Origin: DAOPXV01 sp035352535
Lineage (GTDB): Bacteria > Muiribacteriota > UBA9980
Length of the DNA: 24,143 nt
NCBI GenBank assembly: GCA_964545075.1
Contig: CAZJFS010000056.1
Location: forward strand, 1-24,143
Direction: 5' to 3'
Made by a program: the position numbers and the translations under genes. Shown here piece after piece: positions 15,586 through 24,143 of the stretch. The notes beneath the pieces are model-generated. The model saw only the letters and a program-made list of their open reading frames with translations. It did no database searches and had not been told where the DNA came from. How positions within the stretch are numbered: the first letter of the stretch is position 1; every line of letters begins with the position of its first letter.

Positions 15586-16167
15586 TTAATCACGCTTCTT
15601 TAATTTTCCGGCGGGATCCTTAAAATTCGAATATCCTTTCAGGTGTTTCGCCATTTGTATGCTTCCGTTGAACATCCTTGATTTGACAGTCCCTTCGCTT
15701 ATATTTAAAACTTCGGCGATGCTTTCCGTGCTCATTTCCATTATGTATTTCATCATGATTACTTCTTTGTAGGTTTCCGGTATCATTGCCAGCGCCGCAT
15801 CGAAATCGGTCATCGTTTCCACCTCGCCGTATTTTTCGTGGGTCCTGGTTTCAGCTTCGAAAAAATAAACCACCCTTTCGATGAATTTTCGAAATCCGCT
15901 TTTGCGATTATGATTTTGTATCAGATTTCGCGCGATCTGGAAAATATATGATACGGCTGATTTTTCGCTATCGAAATTAAGTTTCGGGGATTTTTCAAGC
16001 AGCACTATAAAAGTTTCCTGCGCTATATTTTGAGCTTCGTCGATGTCGCCGTTTATACTTCGCCTGATGAAATAAACGAGCCGGTTGAAGTATCTGGCGA
16101 ATATCAGATCGAAGTCATTGATGTTTTGTGTTTTTTCGTTTTCTTTTAACATCTCAAAAACTTTCAT
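15586..16167 (-). CDS. ECF-family RNA polymerase sigma factor
   Basis: 193 residues with two sigma domains only. Region 2 (about 19-90) carries DIDEAQNIAQETFIVLLEK and SYIFQIARNLIQNHNRK. Region 4 (about 122-178) carries IPETYKEVIMMKYIMEMSTESIAEVL (cited in part), with the helix-turn-helix at about 146-167. The usual D-x-E-D-xx-Q of region 2 reads DIDEAQNIAQETF. It is the first gene of a cassette with its likely anti-sigma factor and a secreted TPR protein. ATG codons at residues 1 and 6 are both possible; neither has a good Shine-Dalgarno. Confidence 0.94.
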   Translation of the reverse strand: MKVFEMLKENEKTQNINDFDLIFARYFNRLVYFIRRSINGDIDEAQNIAQETFIVLLEKSPKLNFDSEKSAVSYIFQIARNLIQNHNRKSGFRKFIERVVYFFEAETRTHEKYGEVETMTDFDAALAMIPETYKEVIMMKYIMEMSTESIAEVLNISEGTVKSRMFNGSIQMAKHLKGYSNFKDPAGKLKKRD

Positions 16168-16169
16168 GC

Positions 16170-16200
16170 ATTATAATTTTACGGGACACTGTAAAAGTTC
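16170..16200 (-). promoter_or_regulatory. Candidate regulatory region of the sigma-factor gene
   Basis: On the minus strand GAACTT (16200-16195), resembling the GAAC -35 core of ECF promoters, lies 19 bases before TATAAT (16175-16170). A dyad TTTTAC (16177-16182) / GTAAAA (16191-16196) lies between them. TATAAT ends three bases before the ATG, so a start from it would favour the second ATG (16152). The elements do not fit one standard promoter cleanly. Confidence 0.3.
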
Positions 16201-16330
16201 AAAATATTTTTAATATCTCAAAATATTTTATAAATTATCCTTTGCTCTTTTGGACGCGCAAACGGTTTGGATGGATAACAATTGACGGTGATCTCAAGCC
16301 CGCGCTCGCGCAGCAATGAATAATAGCCAT

Positions 16331-16379
16331 TACAAACGAAACGAAGCAATCTCTATGGAATTTATAATAGATTGCTTCG
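16331..16379 (-). terminator. Probable terminator after the ABC-F gene
   Basis: The perfect 11-bp stem CGAAGCAATCT (16342-16352) / AGATTGCTTCG (16369-16379) has a 16-base loop. On the minus strand it is followed by TTTCGTTTG, an interrupted U run. It lies 39 bases after the ABC-F stop. The rest of the 250-base gap 16168-16417 shows no gene I can support. Confidence 0.6.
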
Positions 16380-16417
16380 CCGTTGTACTTCTTGGTTGCC
16401 TTTTGACCTCTTAACTA

Positions 16418-18055
16418 CTAACGTATATCGTCCGGGTCGGCGTCAAGGTTGTTCCTGAGTTTATATTCCAGGAATTCTTCATAAGTTCCCGGGTAGTCGC
16501 GCAATTTCCCCTCGTAAATTTCGAGCACGCGCGTTGCGACGTTCGATACGAAATCCCGGTCGTGCGAAACGAAAAGCACCGTGCCTTCGTATTTTATGAG
16601 CGCCTCTTTCAGCACGTCCTTCGCGAGGACGTCGAGATGGTTGGTGGGCTCGTCGAGGATTATGACGTTCGACTGGCGCAGGAGCATTTTCGCAAGCGAC
16701 AGCCTCGCGCGTTCGCCGCCGCTCAAAACGGAAACCGATTTATTCACGTCGTCGCCGGTGAAGAGGAATGTCCCCAGCAGAGTTCTTAATTTAGGCGTCA
16801 TGTCGAAAGGGCATTTATGCGAGACTTCAGCCAGAACGCTGTTGGTAGGGTTTAATTCCAGCGCCTGGTCTTGAGCGAAGTAATCGACTTTTACGTTGTG
16901 GCCGAGTTTTATGGCGCCGGAAGTGGGGTCGAGGGATTGGGTTATCATTTTTATGAGCGTCGTTTTTCCGGCGCCGTTAACTCCCAGCAGAACGACCTTT
17001 TCACCGCGGCTGACGGTGAACGTCGTCGGATCGATTATTTTGTGGTCGCCGTAAGACTTCGAGACCGAGTGAGCTTCGATGACCGTATCGCCGCATGACA
17101 GGGCTTGCGGGAAGAAGAATTTTATTTTTTTCCGGCGTGGAGGAAGAACTATTTTTTCCATTTTTTCAAGAGTTTTTATGCGGCTCTGGACAAGCTGGGC
17201 TTTATCGATCTTGGCGCGGAAGCGGTCGATGAATTCCTGCATTTTTTCGATTTCGTCTTTTTGTTTTTCATACGCGATATAAACCTTGTCGATGCGTTCT
17301 TCGCGTTCGACAAGGTATTTCGAGAACGTGCCGTGATAGGTTTCGAGTTTCGCCGAGAAGACCTCGTATATTTTTTTTACGACGGTGTCCATGAAATGGC
17401 GGTCATGCGAAACCATTACGACCGATTTCGGGTATTTTTTCAAAAACTGTTCGAGCCAGTTTCTGGCGTCGATGTCGAGATGGTTGGTAGGTTCATCCAG
17501 AAGCAGTACGTCCGGACGCTGGAGGAGGAGCTTCGCCATATATATTTTCATCTGCCAGCCGCCCGAGAACTCGTTGACTTTTTTATGCCAGTGCTTGTGG
17601 AGAAAGCCGAGGCCGCGTAGAACGTCGTGAATGTCGGCGTCGATCGTATGCGCATCGGTTGAAATTATTTTTTCCTGGAGGTCGCCGTAGCGGTCCATGA
17701 GCTTTTGATATTTGTCGGCGTCGTAGTCGCCGCTGGCGAAAAGCTCCTCGATCTCTTCGGCTTCTTTTTTAAGGTTTATTATGTCTTTAAAAACCTCTGA
17801 AACTTCTTCGTATAAGGTTTTATCCGACTGCATGTCGATGTCCTGCGGAAGATAGCCGAAAGTGGTGCTTTTGGGGCAGTTGATCTCGCCCGTGTCGGAA
17901 GATTCTATGCCGCAAAGTATCTTTAATATCGTCGATTTTCCGGTGCCGTTCTCGCCGCAAAGCCCTACGACCTCGCCGTCGTTGATGTGAAATGTTACGT
18001 CCTTGAATAGGCATCTCTCGCCGTGATATTTCGAGAGGTTTTTAACTGCGATCAT
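16418..18055 (-). CDS. ABC-F family ATPase (ribosome-associated, Uup/EttA/YdiF type)
   Basis: 545 residues, with two ABC domains and no membrane segment. Domain 1: Walker A GENGTGKST (34-42), signature FSGGW (163-167), Walker B VLLLDEPTNHLD (from 183). The linker of charged helices (about 245-310) is the P-site-tRNA-interacting motif region typical of ABC-F. Domain 2: Walker A GVNGAGKTT (358-366), signature LSGGE (444-448), Walker B VIILDEPTNHLD (from 464). Both catalytic Glu are present. ABC-F proteins act on stalled or antibiotic-bound ribosomes; the subfamily is not decided here. GGAG lies 12 bases before the ATG. It is 58 bases after the potassium-channel gene and probably the last gene of that operon. 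Confidence 0.93.
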   Translation of the reverse strand: MIAVKNLSKYHGERCLFKDVTFHINDGEVVGLCGENGTGKSTILKILCGIESSDTGEINCPKSTTFGYLPQDIDMQSDKTLYEEVSEVFKDIINLKKEAEEIEELFASGDYDADKYQKLMDRYGDLQEKIISTDAHTIDADIHDVLRGLGFLHKHWHKKVNEFSGGWQMKIYMAKLLLQRPDVLLLDEPTNHLDIDARNWLEQFLKKYPKSVVMVSHDRHFMDTVVKKIYEVFSAKLETYHGTFSKYLVEREERIDKVYIAYEKQKDEIEKMQEFIDRFRAKIDKAQLVQSRIKTLEKMEKIVLPPRRKKIKFFFPQALSCGDTVIEAHSVSKSYGDHKIIDPTTFTVSRGEKVVLLGVNGAGKTTLIKMITQSLDPTSGAIKLGHNVKVDYFAQDQALELNPTNSVLAEVSHKCPFDMTPKLRTLLGTFLFTGDDVNKSVSVLSGGERARLSLAKMLLRQSNVIILDEPTNHLDVLAKDVLKEALIKYEGTVLFVSHDRDFVSNVATRVLEIYEGKLRDYPGTYEEFLEYKLRNNLDADPDDIR

Positions 18056-18113
18056 AAGATAATTTAACTCCGTTTCAGTTTATTTTATAATTTTATATTC
18101 TGATTTTTTTGCG

Positions 18114-19127
18114 TTATTTTATATTGAATAACTTGTTGAATTCTTCGCGCTGTCCCGGCGTTCCGATCACTATCAAAATATCCTCATGATCGAAGACGTA
18201 AAAAGATTTGGGATTGTAAACGTAATTGCCGGTATTTTTATTTCTGGTAGCCATGACTAAAAGGCCAGTTTTATCGGTGATGTCAACGTCCTTAAGCATT
18301 TTTCCGACGAGATGCGAGTCCTTGGTGAGCTCTATTTCCTCGATCCTTAAATTTTCATCCGTGCTTCTAAGCATTTTGTCGAGGAACGAAACCACGTTCG
18401 GCCTGACCATTTCAGAGGCCATGCGCAGCGCGCCTATCGTATCGGTTGAAACTATTGCGTCCGCTCCGGCTTTTCTTAATTTGGCGACGGTTCCGTCCGC
18501 TATGGAGCGCGAAACTATTCTTACGTCGGGATTGAGGCTTCGGGCGGTAATTACGACGAAAAGGTTGTCCTTGTCCGAATCCAGAGCGGCTACGACGCCT
18601 TTTGCGCGGGTAATGCCGGCGCTTATGAGAATGTCGTCATCGGCGGGATCGCCGACGATATATAAAAGGTTTTCATTGTGCTTCGCGATTTTTTTTATCC
18701 GTTCCTCGTCGCTGTCTATGATGACGAATTCGCGTTCGGTCTTGTGGAACTCCCCGATAACGTGATTCCCGACCTCGTCCGCGCCGCATATTATATAATG
18801 ATTTTGGAGTTCGTCTATCATCGTCTTCATTTTTTTCCTCCTCAGGTATCCATGCAGTTCGCCTTCTATGAAAAATGCCGTCACCGTGCTTATCGCGTAA
18901 ACGAACGTACCCATTCCGACGATTATAAGCACTATCGTGAACAGCCGTCCGGCGTTGGAAAGCGGGTGAGTTTCGCCGTATCCGACCGACGCCAGGGTTA
19001 TTACGGTCATATATATGGAGTCGAAAGCTGACCAGCCTTCAATGATCATGTAGCCGAGTATCCCGAAAATGAATATCAGCCAGAAAAGCGCCAGGGCGTT
19101 TATAAATTTATGCCGAAGTTCTTCCAT
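18114..19127 (-). CDS. Two-TM potassium channel with RCK (TrkA-N/TrkA-C) domain
   Basis: 337 residues. TM1 (about 9-29), pore helix, selectivity filter TLASVGYG (44-51) and TM2 (about 61-84) are followed by a cytoplasmic Rossmann RCK-N domain (YIICGADEVGNHVIGEF.., FVIIDSDEERI, VGDPADDDILISAGITRAKGVVAAL) and an RCK-C domain (IEEIELTKDSHLVGKMLKDV.., DILIVIGTPGQREEFNKLF). The layout is that of MthK-type ligand-gated K+ channels. The nucleotide loop GxGxxG reads GADEVG here. The ATG at 19125-19127 overlaps the cupin stop as TGATG; one codon upstream is an in-frame TTG. Confidence 0.93.
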   Translation of the reverse strand: MEELRHKFINALALFWLIFIFGILGYMIIEGWSAFDSIYMTVITLASVGYGETHPLSNAGRLFTIVLIIVGMGTFVYAISTVTAFFIEGELHGYLRRKKMKTMIDELQNHYIICGADEVGNHVIGEFHKTEREFVIIDSDEERIKKIAKHNENLLYIVGDPADDDILISAGITRAKGVVAALDSDKDNLFVVITARSLNPDVRIVSRSIADGTVAKLRKAGADAIVSTDTIGALRMASEMVRPNVVSFLDKMLRSTDENLRIEEIELTKDSHLVGKMLKDVDITDKTGLLVMATRNKNTGNYVYNPKSFYVFDHEDILIVIGTPGQREEFNKLFNIK

Positions 19128-19660
19128 CAAACTTTCCCGGATCTTGTAAGATTTTTTATTTTAGCGGTAAATTCCGGAAATTTCGAGCAGAGATAGCCGC
19201 AAATGTCTGAAACTTCGGGTATGCCGGAGGCGTAATCATCGTATTCAAAACCGGGCGCGACGGTAGTCCCTAAAAGAGCGAACCGGCCGCCCGGTAAAAG
19301 TCGCGCGCCCTGCCATACGTTGGCTTCGACCGTGACCTGAAGGCTTTCGCCGTTCATTATATCCCGGCCGATTCTGACCGTTTTTCCGGAACCGTCCGGA
19401 TAGAGCTTGAGCATTTCGACCGGATCGCCCATGTAAAAGTGAAAGATCTCGTCTGATTTTAAAACATGCATGCGTGAAAATGTTTCGGGCGTCAAAAGAA
19501 AATATATGGCCGTCGAAAAACGTCGCATGCCGTTATAACGTCCGCCAAGGGCTTCGCTGGAAATAAATTCGCCCGAGCGATAGGTTTCACTGAAAAATCC
19601 GCCCTCATCCGGGTGCGGTATGAGTCCAAGTTTTTTAATTATCTGTTCGGCCGTGATCAA
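19127..19660 (-). CDS. Cupin domain protein, DUF985 (cupin_5) family
   Basis: 177 residues, the full family length. Hallmarks are LGLIPHPDEGGFFSETYRS near the start, STAIYFLLTPETFSRMHVLKSDEIFHFYMGDP in the middle (cited in part), and WQGARLLPGGRFALLGTTVAPGFEYDDY. The biochemical role of DUF985 is not established; structures show a double-stranded beta-helix sugar-binding-like fold. The start codon is TTG at 19658-19660, set by a strong Shine-Dalgarno CGGAGGT five bases upstream. It lies 18 bases after the HEAT-repeat gene, and the channel gene follows with a one-base overlap. Confidence 0.93.
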   Translation of the reverse strand: MITAEQIIKKLGLIPHPDEGGFFSETYRSGEFISSEALGGRYNGMRRFSTAIYFLLTPETFSRMHVLKSDEIFHFYMGDPVEMLKLYPDGSGKTVRIGRDIMNGESLQVTVEANVWQGARLLPGGRFALLGTTVAPGFEYDDYASGIPEVSDICGYLCSKFPEFTAKIKNLTRSGKV

Positions 19661-19678
19661 TTTAACCTCCGGTTGGGA

Positions 19679-21838
19679 TCAAAGATAGGCGACGCCGTTA
19701 ATGTGGTCTTTTATTTTTTTCAGCCAGTACTTCGTTTTTGAGGATTCAATGGCGTCGTCATATTTTTTTTCAATGGCGTCGATATGTTCCTTCGCGGTCT
19801 CTACCAGAAGTTTGGATATCCAGTAGCCGTCGGTGTCCGAGGCGTCGTCGAGGAAGTCTATTAAAAGCGTTATCATTTTATCGTCTATGATCGTTTTAAT
19901 GTTTTCAATTATGCAGATGCGGCCTTCTTCGTCCTCTTCTATGAATTGCTTTATGAGGCTTTCAAAAACTTCGACGGATTCGTATTTACTAAGGACTTTC
20001 GTCGCCTCGTACCTGACGTTTTTATCTTTATCCGAAAGAAGCAGGACGAGCGGCGGTATGAAAGCGGGGTCCTTGATCTCGCCGAATATTTTACAGATCC
20101 AGACGCGTTTTTCGGGATTTTTATCGTCGAGCGCGCCGTATAAAAGCGGGTAGGAATTTTTAGAGATATTATTAAGTATGCGGGCTATCCAGAAGGAAAC
20201 TCCGGAGTCGGCAAGATCGAGGGCTTTTAAAAGGCTTTTTATGAAATTGTCGTTTTTGATGCCCGAAAGAGAAGCCACCATGGCCTCTTTTTGAGCGTGA
20301 GACCTGTTTTTTATGATGTCGATTATCGTATCGACGCTTTTTGAGTTTCCAAGCATGGAAAGAAGTTTGAAAGCTTTTTGAAGCTTCTGGTAACTCGCGT
20401 CGTCCGGATCGGTGGCGCAGCCATTTTCGTATATGATGTCGGTTATGGTCGAATTGACGGTGTCGCCGAATGACGATATTATTTTATATATCCAGTATTC
20501 TATGTCGTTAGACGAAAGATCCACGATGTCTATCATATAAGGCACGACTATTTCCGGGCCGAAATCGATTATGGTACGCGCGGCTTCGCGCCTTATCGTC
20601 CACTGGCTGTCCGTGAGAAGCTCGAATAATACGGGAAGAGCGGCCTTATTTTTGGTTTCGCGCAGGGCCTGGATAATGAAGGTCCTTTCGCCGCGGCCCG
20701 GCTCTTTTAATATTTCAAGCAGTTTTAAAAAGTTCTTTTCGTCGGATTTGGCTATGACCAGCACCGACCAGTACCTTATATTTTCGTTTTCCTCCGTTTC
20801 CAGCAGGTCGTTTAAATATTCCGCGGCCTGGCTTCCGAATTTGGAGAGAACGGACGCGACGTGCTTTCTGACCAGCCATGCCGAATCGTCGAAAAGCCTG
20901 ACCAGCACCGGCGCGGCTTTTTGAAAGCTCATCTGGGATAGAGCGTCTATAACGCAATATTTAAGTTCCGAATCGTCCGTATCGAGAGTGCGCTTCAGAA
21001 AATCAAGCGCCTCTTCCTTTAAAACCTTCGCAAGAACTTTTATGGACCAGTATTTTACATCGGAATTACCTTCCGAGAATAATTTTTTGATGTGTTTTAT
21101 GGCAGGCCGGCCGCATCTTTCGAGTATTTCGGCGGCCTGAGCGCGCACCAGCCACGACTCGTCGCCGAGGCATGAAGCCACGAGCTCGAGCACTTCCGGC
21201 GCGTCAATTTCGCCTAACGCCGTAAGGGCGTAATAGCGGAGGTCCTTTTTATCCGAGGCCAGCAGTTTTTTGAACGAGTCTATCGCGTCGCGTCCGAGTA
21301 TCTGGCCTAAAAGCTTGACGGTCCAGTAGCGTATGTCCTTGTTTCCGGAAAAGAAGGCTTCTTTCAGATAAGGCACGGCGGCTTTGCCGGTAGCGAGTAT
21401 CGCCGACGCCGCTTCCTTTCTGATTATCCAGTTCTTATGGCCTGAAAAATTTACGAGAGACGGTATTGCTTCGGCTATTTTAAGAGTGCCGGAGGCGCTT
21501 ATGAGAAATAAAAGCTTGTTGTTCGAGAAGTGCTCGCAGTTTAAAAGCTTGATGATATAAGGCACCGCCGCGTCGAAAAATTTCAAATATACTTTGACGC
21601 TCCAATAAACCATATCTTCCGTCGCGTCCGGGTCCTCGAGTTTTTCATACAGGAGCGGCATTACCCTGTCTCCGAGTTTGAAGGTGTATTCGGCGGCGAG
21701 TTTTCTCATCACCCAGTTCGGATGGGAGTAAAACGCGACGAGCCTTTCGAAATTAAAGGGAAAATCGATATTATAGGCGTCGGCTATCTCCTGCATCAGA
21801 TGTTGCGGAACTCCGCTTCCGGTGTGTTTGAGACTCAT
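19679..21838 (-). CDS. Large HEAT-repeat protein
   Basis: 719 residues made almost entirely of HEAT-like helical pairs, with no signal peptide, membrane segment or catalytic motif visible. Three kinds of repeat alternate in a fixed order: NW-[VI]-x-R-K/SWLVR (Trp at 42, 137, 229, 321, 413), YWS/T-V-K (Trp at 79, 172, 264, 356, 448) and a shorter RYYALTALG-type unit (near 109, 202, 294, 387). The period is 92-95 residues. The C-terminal third is more diverged. Such solenoids bind proteins; no partner can be named. GGAGGG lies 4 bases before the ATG. It sits between fcl (16 bases away) and the cupin gene. Confidence 0.9.
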   Translation of the reverse strand: MSLKHTGSGVPQHLMQEIADAYNIDFPFNFERLVAFYSHPNWVMRKLAAEYTFKLGDRVMPLLYEKLEDPDATEDMVYWSVKVYLKFFDAAVPYIIKLLNCEHFSNNKLLFLISASGTLKIAEAIPSLVNFSGHKNWIIRKEAASAILATGKAAVPYLKEAFFSGNKDIRYWTVKLLGQILGRDAIDSFKKLLASDKKDLRYYALTALGEIDAPEVLELVASCLGDESWLVRAQAAEILERCGRPAIKHIKKLFSEGNSDVKYWSIKVLAKVLKEEALDFLKRTLDTDDSELKYCVIDALSQMSFQKAAPVLVRLFDDSAWLVRKHVASVLSKFGSQAAEYLNDLLETEENENIRYWSVLVIAKSDEKNFLKLLEILKEPGRGERTFIIQALRETKNKAALPVLFELLTDSQWTIRREAARTIIDFGPEIVVPYMIDIVDLSSNDIEYWIYKIISSFGDTVNSTITDIIYENGCATDPDDASYQKLQKAFKLLSMLGNSKSVDTIIDIIKNRSHAQKEAMVASLSGIKNDNFIKSLLKALDLADSGVSFWIARILNNISKNSYPLLYGALDDKNPEKRVWICKIFGEIKDPAFIPPLVLLLSDKDKNVRYEATKVLSKYESVEVFESLIKQFIEEDEEGRICIIENIKTIIDDKMITLLIDFLDDASDTDGYWISKLLVETAKEHIDAIEKKYDDAIESSKTKYWLKKIKDHINGVAYL

Positions 21839-21854
21839 GCTTCCCTCCGGTATT

Positions 21855-22801
21855 TTATGCTGAATGATTTATATACCATTCCACTGTTTTTTTAAGGCCT
21901 TCTTCGAACTTGACCTTCGCCGTGAAGCCGAATTCGTCGGAAGCCCTTTTCGTATCGAGACAGCGGCGTGGCTGGCCGTCCGGCTTGGAGCCGTCGTATT
22001 CTATGGTTCCGCCAAATCCGGTTAATTTCGCTATAAGCGTTATAAGGTCTTTTATTTTTATTTCAAAACCGGCCCCGATGTTAACTGGTTCGTTACCGTT
22101 ATACTTTTCCGCGGCGAGAACTATCGCTTCGGCCGCGTCCTCGACGTATAAAAATTCGCGGCTGGCTTCGCCGGTTCCCCAGACGGTCATCTTTTTGTCG
22201 CCGTTTTTAACTGCGTCGACGCATTTTTTTATGAGCGCGGGTATGACGTGAGACGATTCGGGGTTGAAATTATCGCGCGGGCCGTAAAGATTCACGGGCA
22301 GGAGAAATATTGAATTGAAGCCGTATTGAGTACGATAAGCCTGACTTTGAACCAGCATCATTTTTTTCGCCAGGCCGTAAGGGGCGTTGGTTTCCTCAGG
22401 ATAGCCCGCCCACAGGTTTTCTTCCTTGAACGGGACCGGCGTGAATTTGGGATATGCGCATATGGTTCCGACGGCGAGGAACTTTTCGACGTTCATGATC
22501 CGGGAATATTCGATTAATTGAATACCCATCATGGCGTTGTCGTAGAAATATTTTCCGGGATTTAACCGGTTGGCGCCGATTCCTCCGACCACCGCGGCGA
22601 GATGTATTACAAGTTCAGGTTTTTCACGCCTCAATAACCTTAAGATATCGTCGCGGTCGCGAAGGTCGAATTCGTCTCTCGTCGGCACGAATATTTTTTC
22701 GCAGCCGCGTAGCTTAAGTTTTTCGACGACGAACGAGCCCAGAAATCCGGCGCCGCCCGTCACGACTATCTTCTTATCTTTGATGTTCTTAAAGCCGCTC
22801 A

Positions 22802-22802
<1 letters not shown>
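21855..22802 (-). CDS. fcl: GDP-L-fucose synthase (GDP-4-keto-6-deoxymannose epimerase/reductase)
   Basis: 315 residues. NADPH-binding TGGAGFLG is at 15-22. Family stretches are AAVVGGIGANRLNPGKYFYDN, GTICAYPKFTPVPFKEENLW, ETNAPYGLAKK (Tyr142, Lys146), NLYGPRDNFNPESSHVIPAL (His185) and REFLYVEDAAEA. It converts the Gmd product to GDP-L-fucose, a donor for surface polysaccharides. The catalytic Ser of the usual GSSCIYP is Thr113 here; Cys115 is kept. The ATG overlaps the gmd stop (TAATG), so translation is coupled. Confidence 0.94.
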
Positions 22803-23815
<1,013 letters not shown>

Positions 23816-23876
23816 TGAAATGTCCCTCGATTCCTATAGTATTTATATAAAAAACGCTTTTTTATGATTAGCGTTA

Positions 23877-23905
23877 ATTATAACAAAAGCGGGGGAATTT
23901 TTCAA
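23877..23905 (-). promoter_or_regulatory. Sigma-70-type promoter of the gmd-fcl operon
   Basis: On the minus strand, TTGAAA (23905-23900), exactly 17 bases and TATAAT (23882-23877). The transcript would start near 23870, with a leader of about 55 bases. The leader begins with AACGC...GCGTT followed by T6, a weak 5-bp hairpin that could act as an attenuator. The -35 lies 4 bases past the stop of the pseudouridine synthase gene. Confidence 0.75.
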
Positions 23906-23908
23906 TCG

Positions 23909-24143
23909 TTATTTTGATGTCACTTCGACGTTTTTTCGGGTGTATGGATGAGTGAAAGCTACGTAACTTGAGTGAAGCATGAAAAAATTTTCGCCCATTT
24001 CGGTTTTCGCGCCATAAAAAGTATCGCCGACGATAGGGTGTTTGAGATGCGCGAGATGGACCCGTATCTGATGCGTCCGCCCCGTCTCAAGCGTAAGTTC
24101 GAGCAAGCTCCGGTTTTTTTGGGGGTCATAGGAGATGACCCTG
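23909..24143 (-). CDS. RluA/RluD-family pseudouridine synthase, C-terminal part (gene starts beyond the window)
   Basis: The frame is open to the right edge (reading in as RVISYDPQKNRSLLELTLETG) and ends with TAA at 23909-23911. The conserved LETGRTHQIRVHLAHLKHPIVGDTFYG is the hallmark C-terminal motif of RluA-type enzymes, which isomerise uridines in 23S rRNA or tRNA. The catalytic HRLD motif lies outside the window, so the subfamily cannot be set. Confidence 0.92.
   Translation of the reverse strand, partial: RVISYDPQKNRSLLELTLETGRTHQIRVHLAHLKHPIVGDTFYGAKTEMGENFFMLHSSYVAFTHPYTRKNVEVTSK

Noticed and set aside
16128..16319. 63-codon ORF in the gap between ABC-F and the sigma gene
   Set aside because: It overlaps the sigma gene start, lacks a Shine-Dalgarno and has no protein-like features.
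17105..17620. 171-codon open frame on the plus strand
   Set aside because: It is antisense to the ABC-F gene, and its Phe/Arg-rich translation is what the complement of a Lys/Glu-rich gene gives.
18226..18765. 179-codon open frame on the plus strand
   Set aside because: It lies antisense inside the potassium-channel gene, which has clear family motifs; its translation is Ser/Arg-rich with no recognisable feature.

Overview
The window is gene-dense, moderately AT-rich bacterial chromosome, and almost every gene lies on the minus strand. Signal peptides, a barrel-like secreted protein, an ECF sigma/anti-sigma pair, nucleotide-sugar synthesis and a Gld-type ABC system point to a diderm (Gram-negative-type) bacterium. 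Use of ATA for Ile is common throughout. Many products recall uncultured candidate phyla, but the sequence alone does not let me name a phylum. I see no tRNA, rRNA, CRISPR array, insertion sequence or phage gene.

Layout, left to right. (1) Plus strand: the 3' end of pstB and then phoU (phosphate uptake and signalling), closed by a bidirectional terminator. (2) A minus-strand operon with a strong TTGACA-17-TAAAAT promoter at about 6008-6036: membrane diguanylate cyclase, engB, birA and possibly a secreted barrel-like protein. (3) hydE, a radical SAM gene with no other hydrogenase-maturation gene in view, then a small secreted protein of unknown function; a terminator lies between the two. (4) A four-gene minus operon: Gld-type ABC ATPase, permease, GldG-like auxiliary protein and a DUF4340 protein. 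The DUF4340 gene is bracketed by two long inverted repeats. (5) A divergent pair: a probable 115-residue membrane protein (-) and a secreted orphan protein (+). If the small ORF is not real, 12790-13417 is a 628-base stretch holding only regulatory signals. (6) ECF sigma factor, zinc-finger anti-sigma factor and secreted TPR protein (-). (7) A tight minus operon from a TTGAAA-17-TATAAT promoter at 23877-23905: gmd, fcl, a 719-residue HEAT-repeat protein, a DUF985 cupin, a two-TM potassium channel with an RCK domain, and probably an ABC-F ATPase. (8) At the right edge, the 3' end of a RluA/RluD-type pseudouridine synthase (-).

How they fit together: gmd and fcl together make GDP-L-fucose from GDP-mannose. 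The sigma/anti-sigma/TPR genes form an envelope-signalling cassette. The Gld-type genes form one inner-membrane ABC complex with large periplasmic parts. The diguanylate cyclase adds c-di-GMP signalling ahead of housekeeping genes.

The points most worth a second look are: the lost ABC signature motif in PstB; the exact 92-residue, three-HEAT super-repeat in the 719-residue protein; the two large inverted repeats around the DUF4340 gene; the sigma/anti-sigma cassette whose third gene carries an LTPEQ motif; and the isolated hydE.
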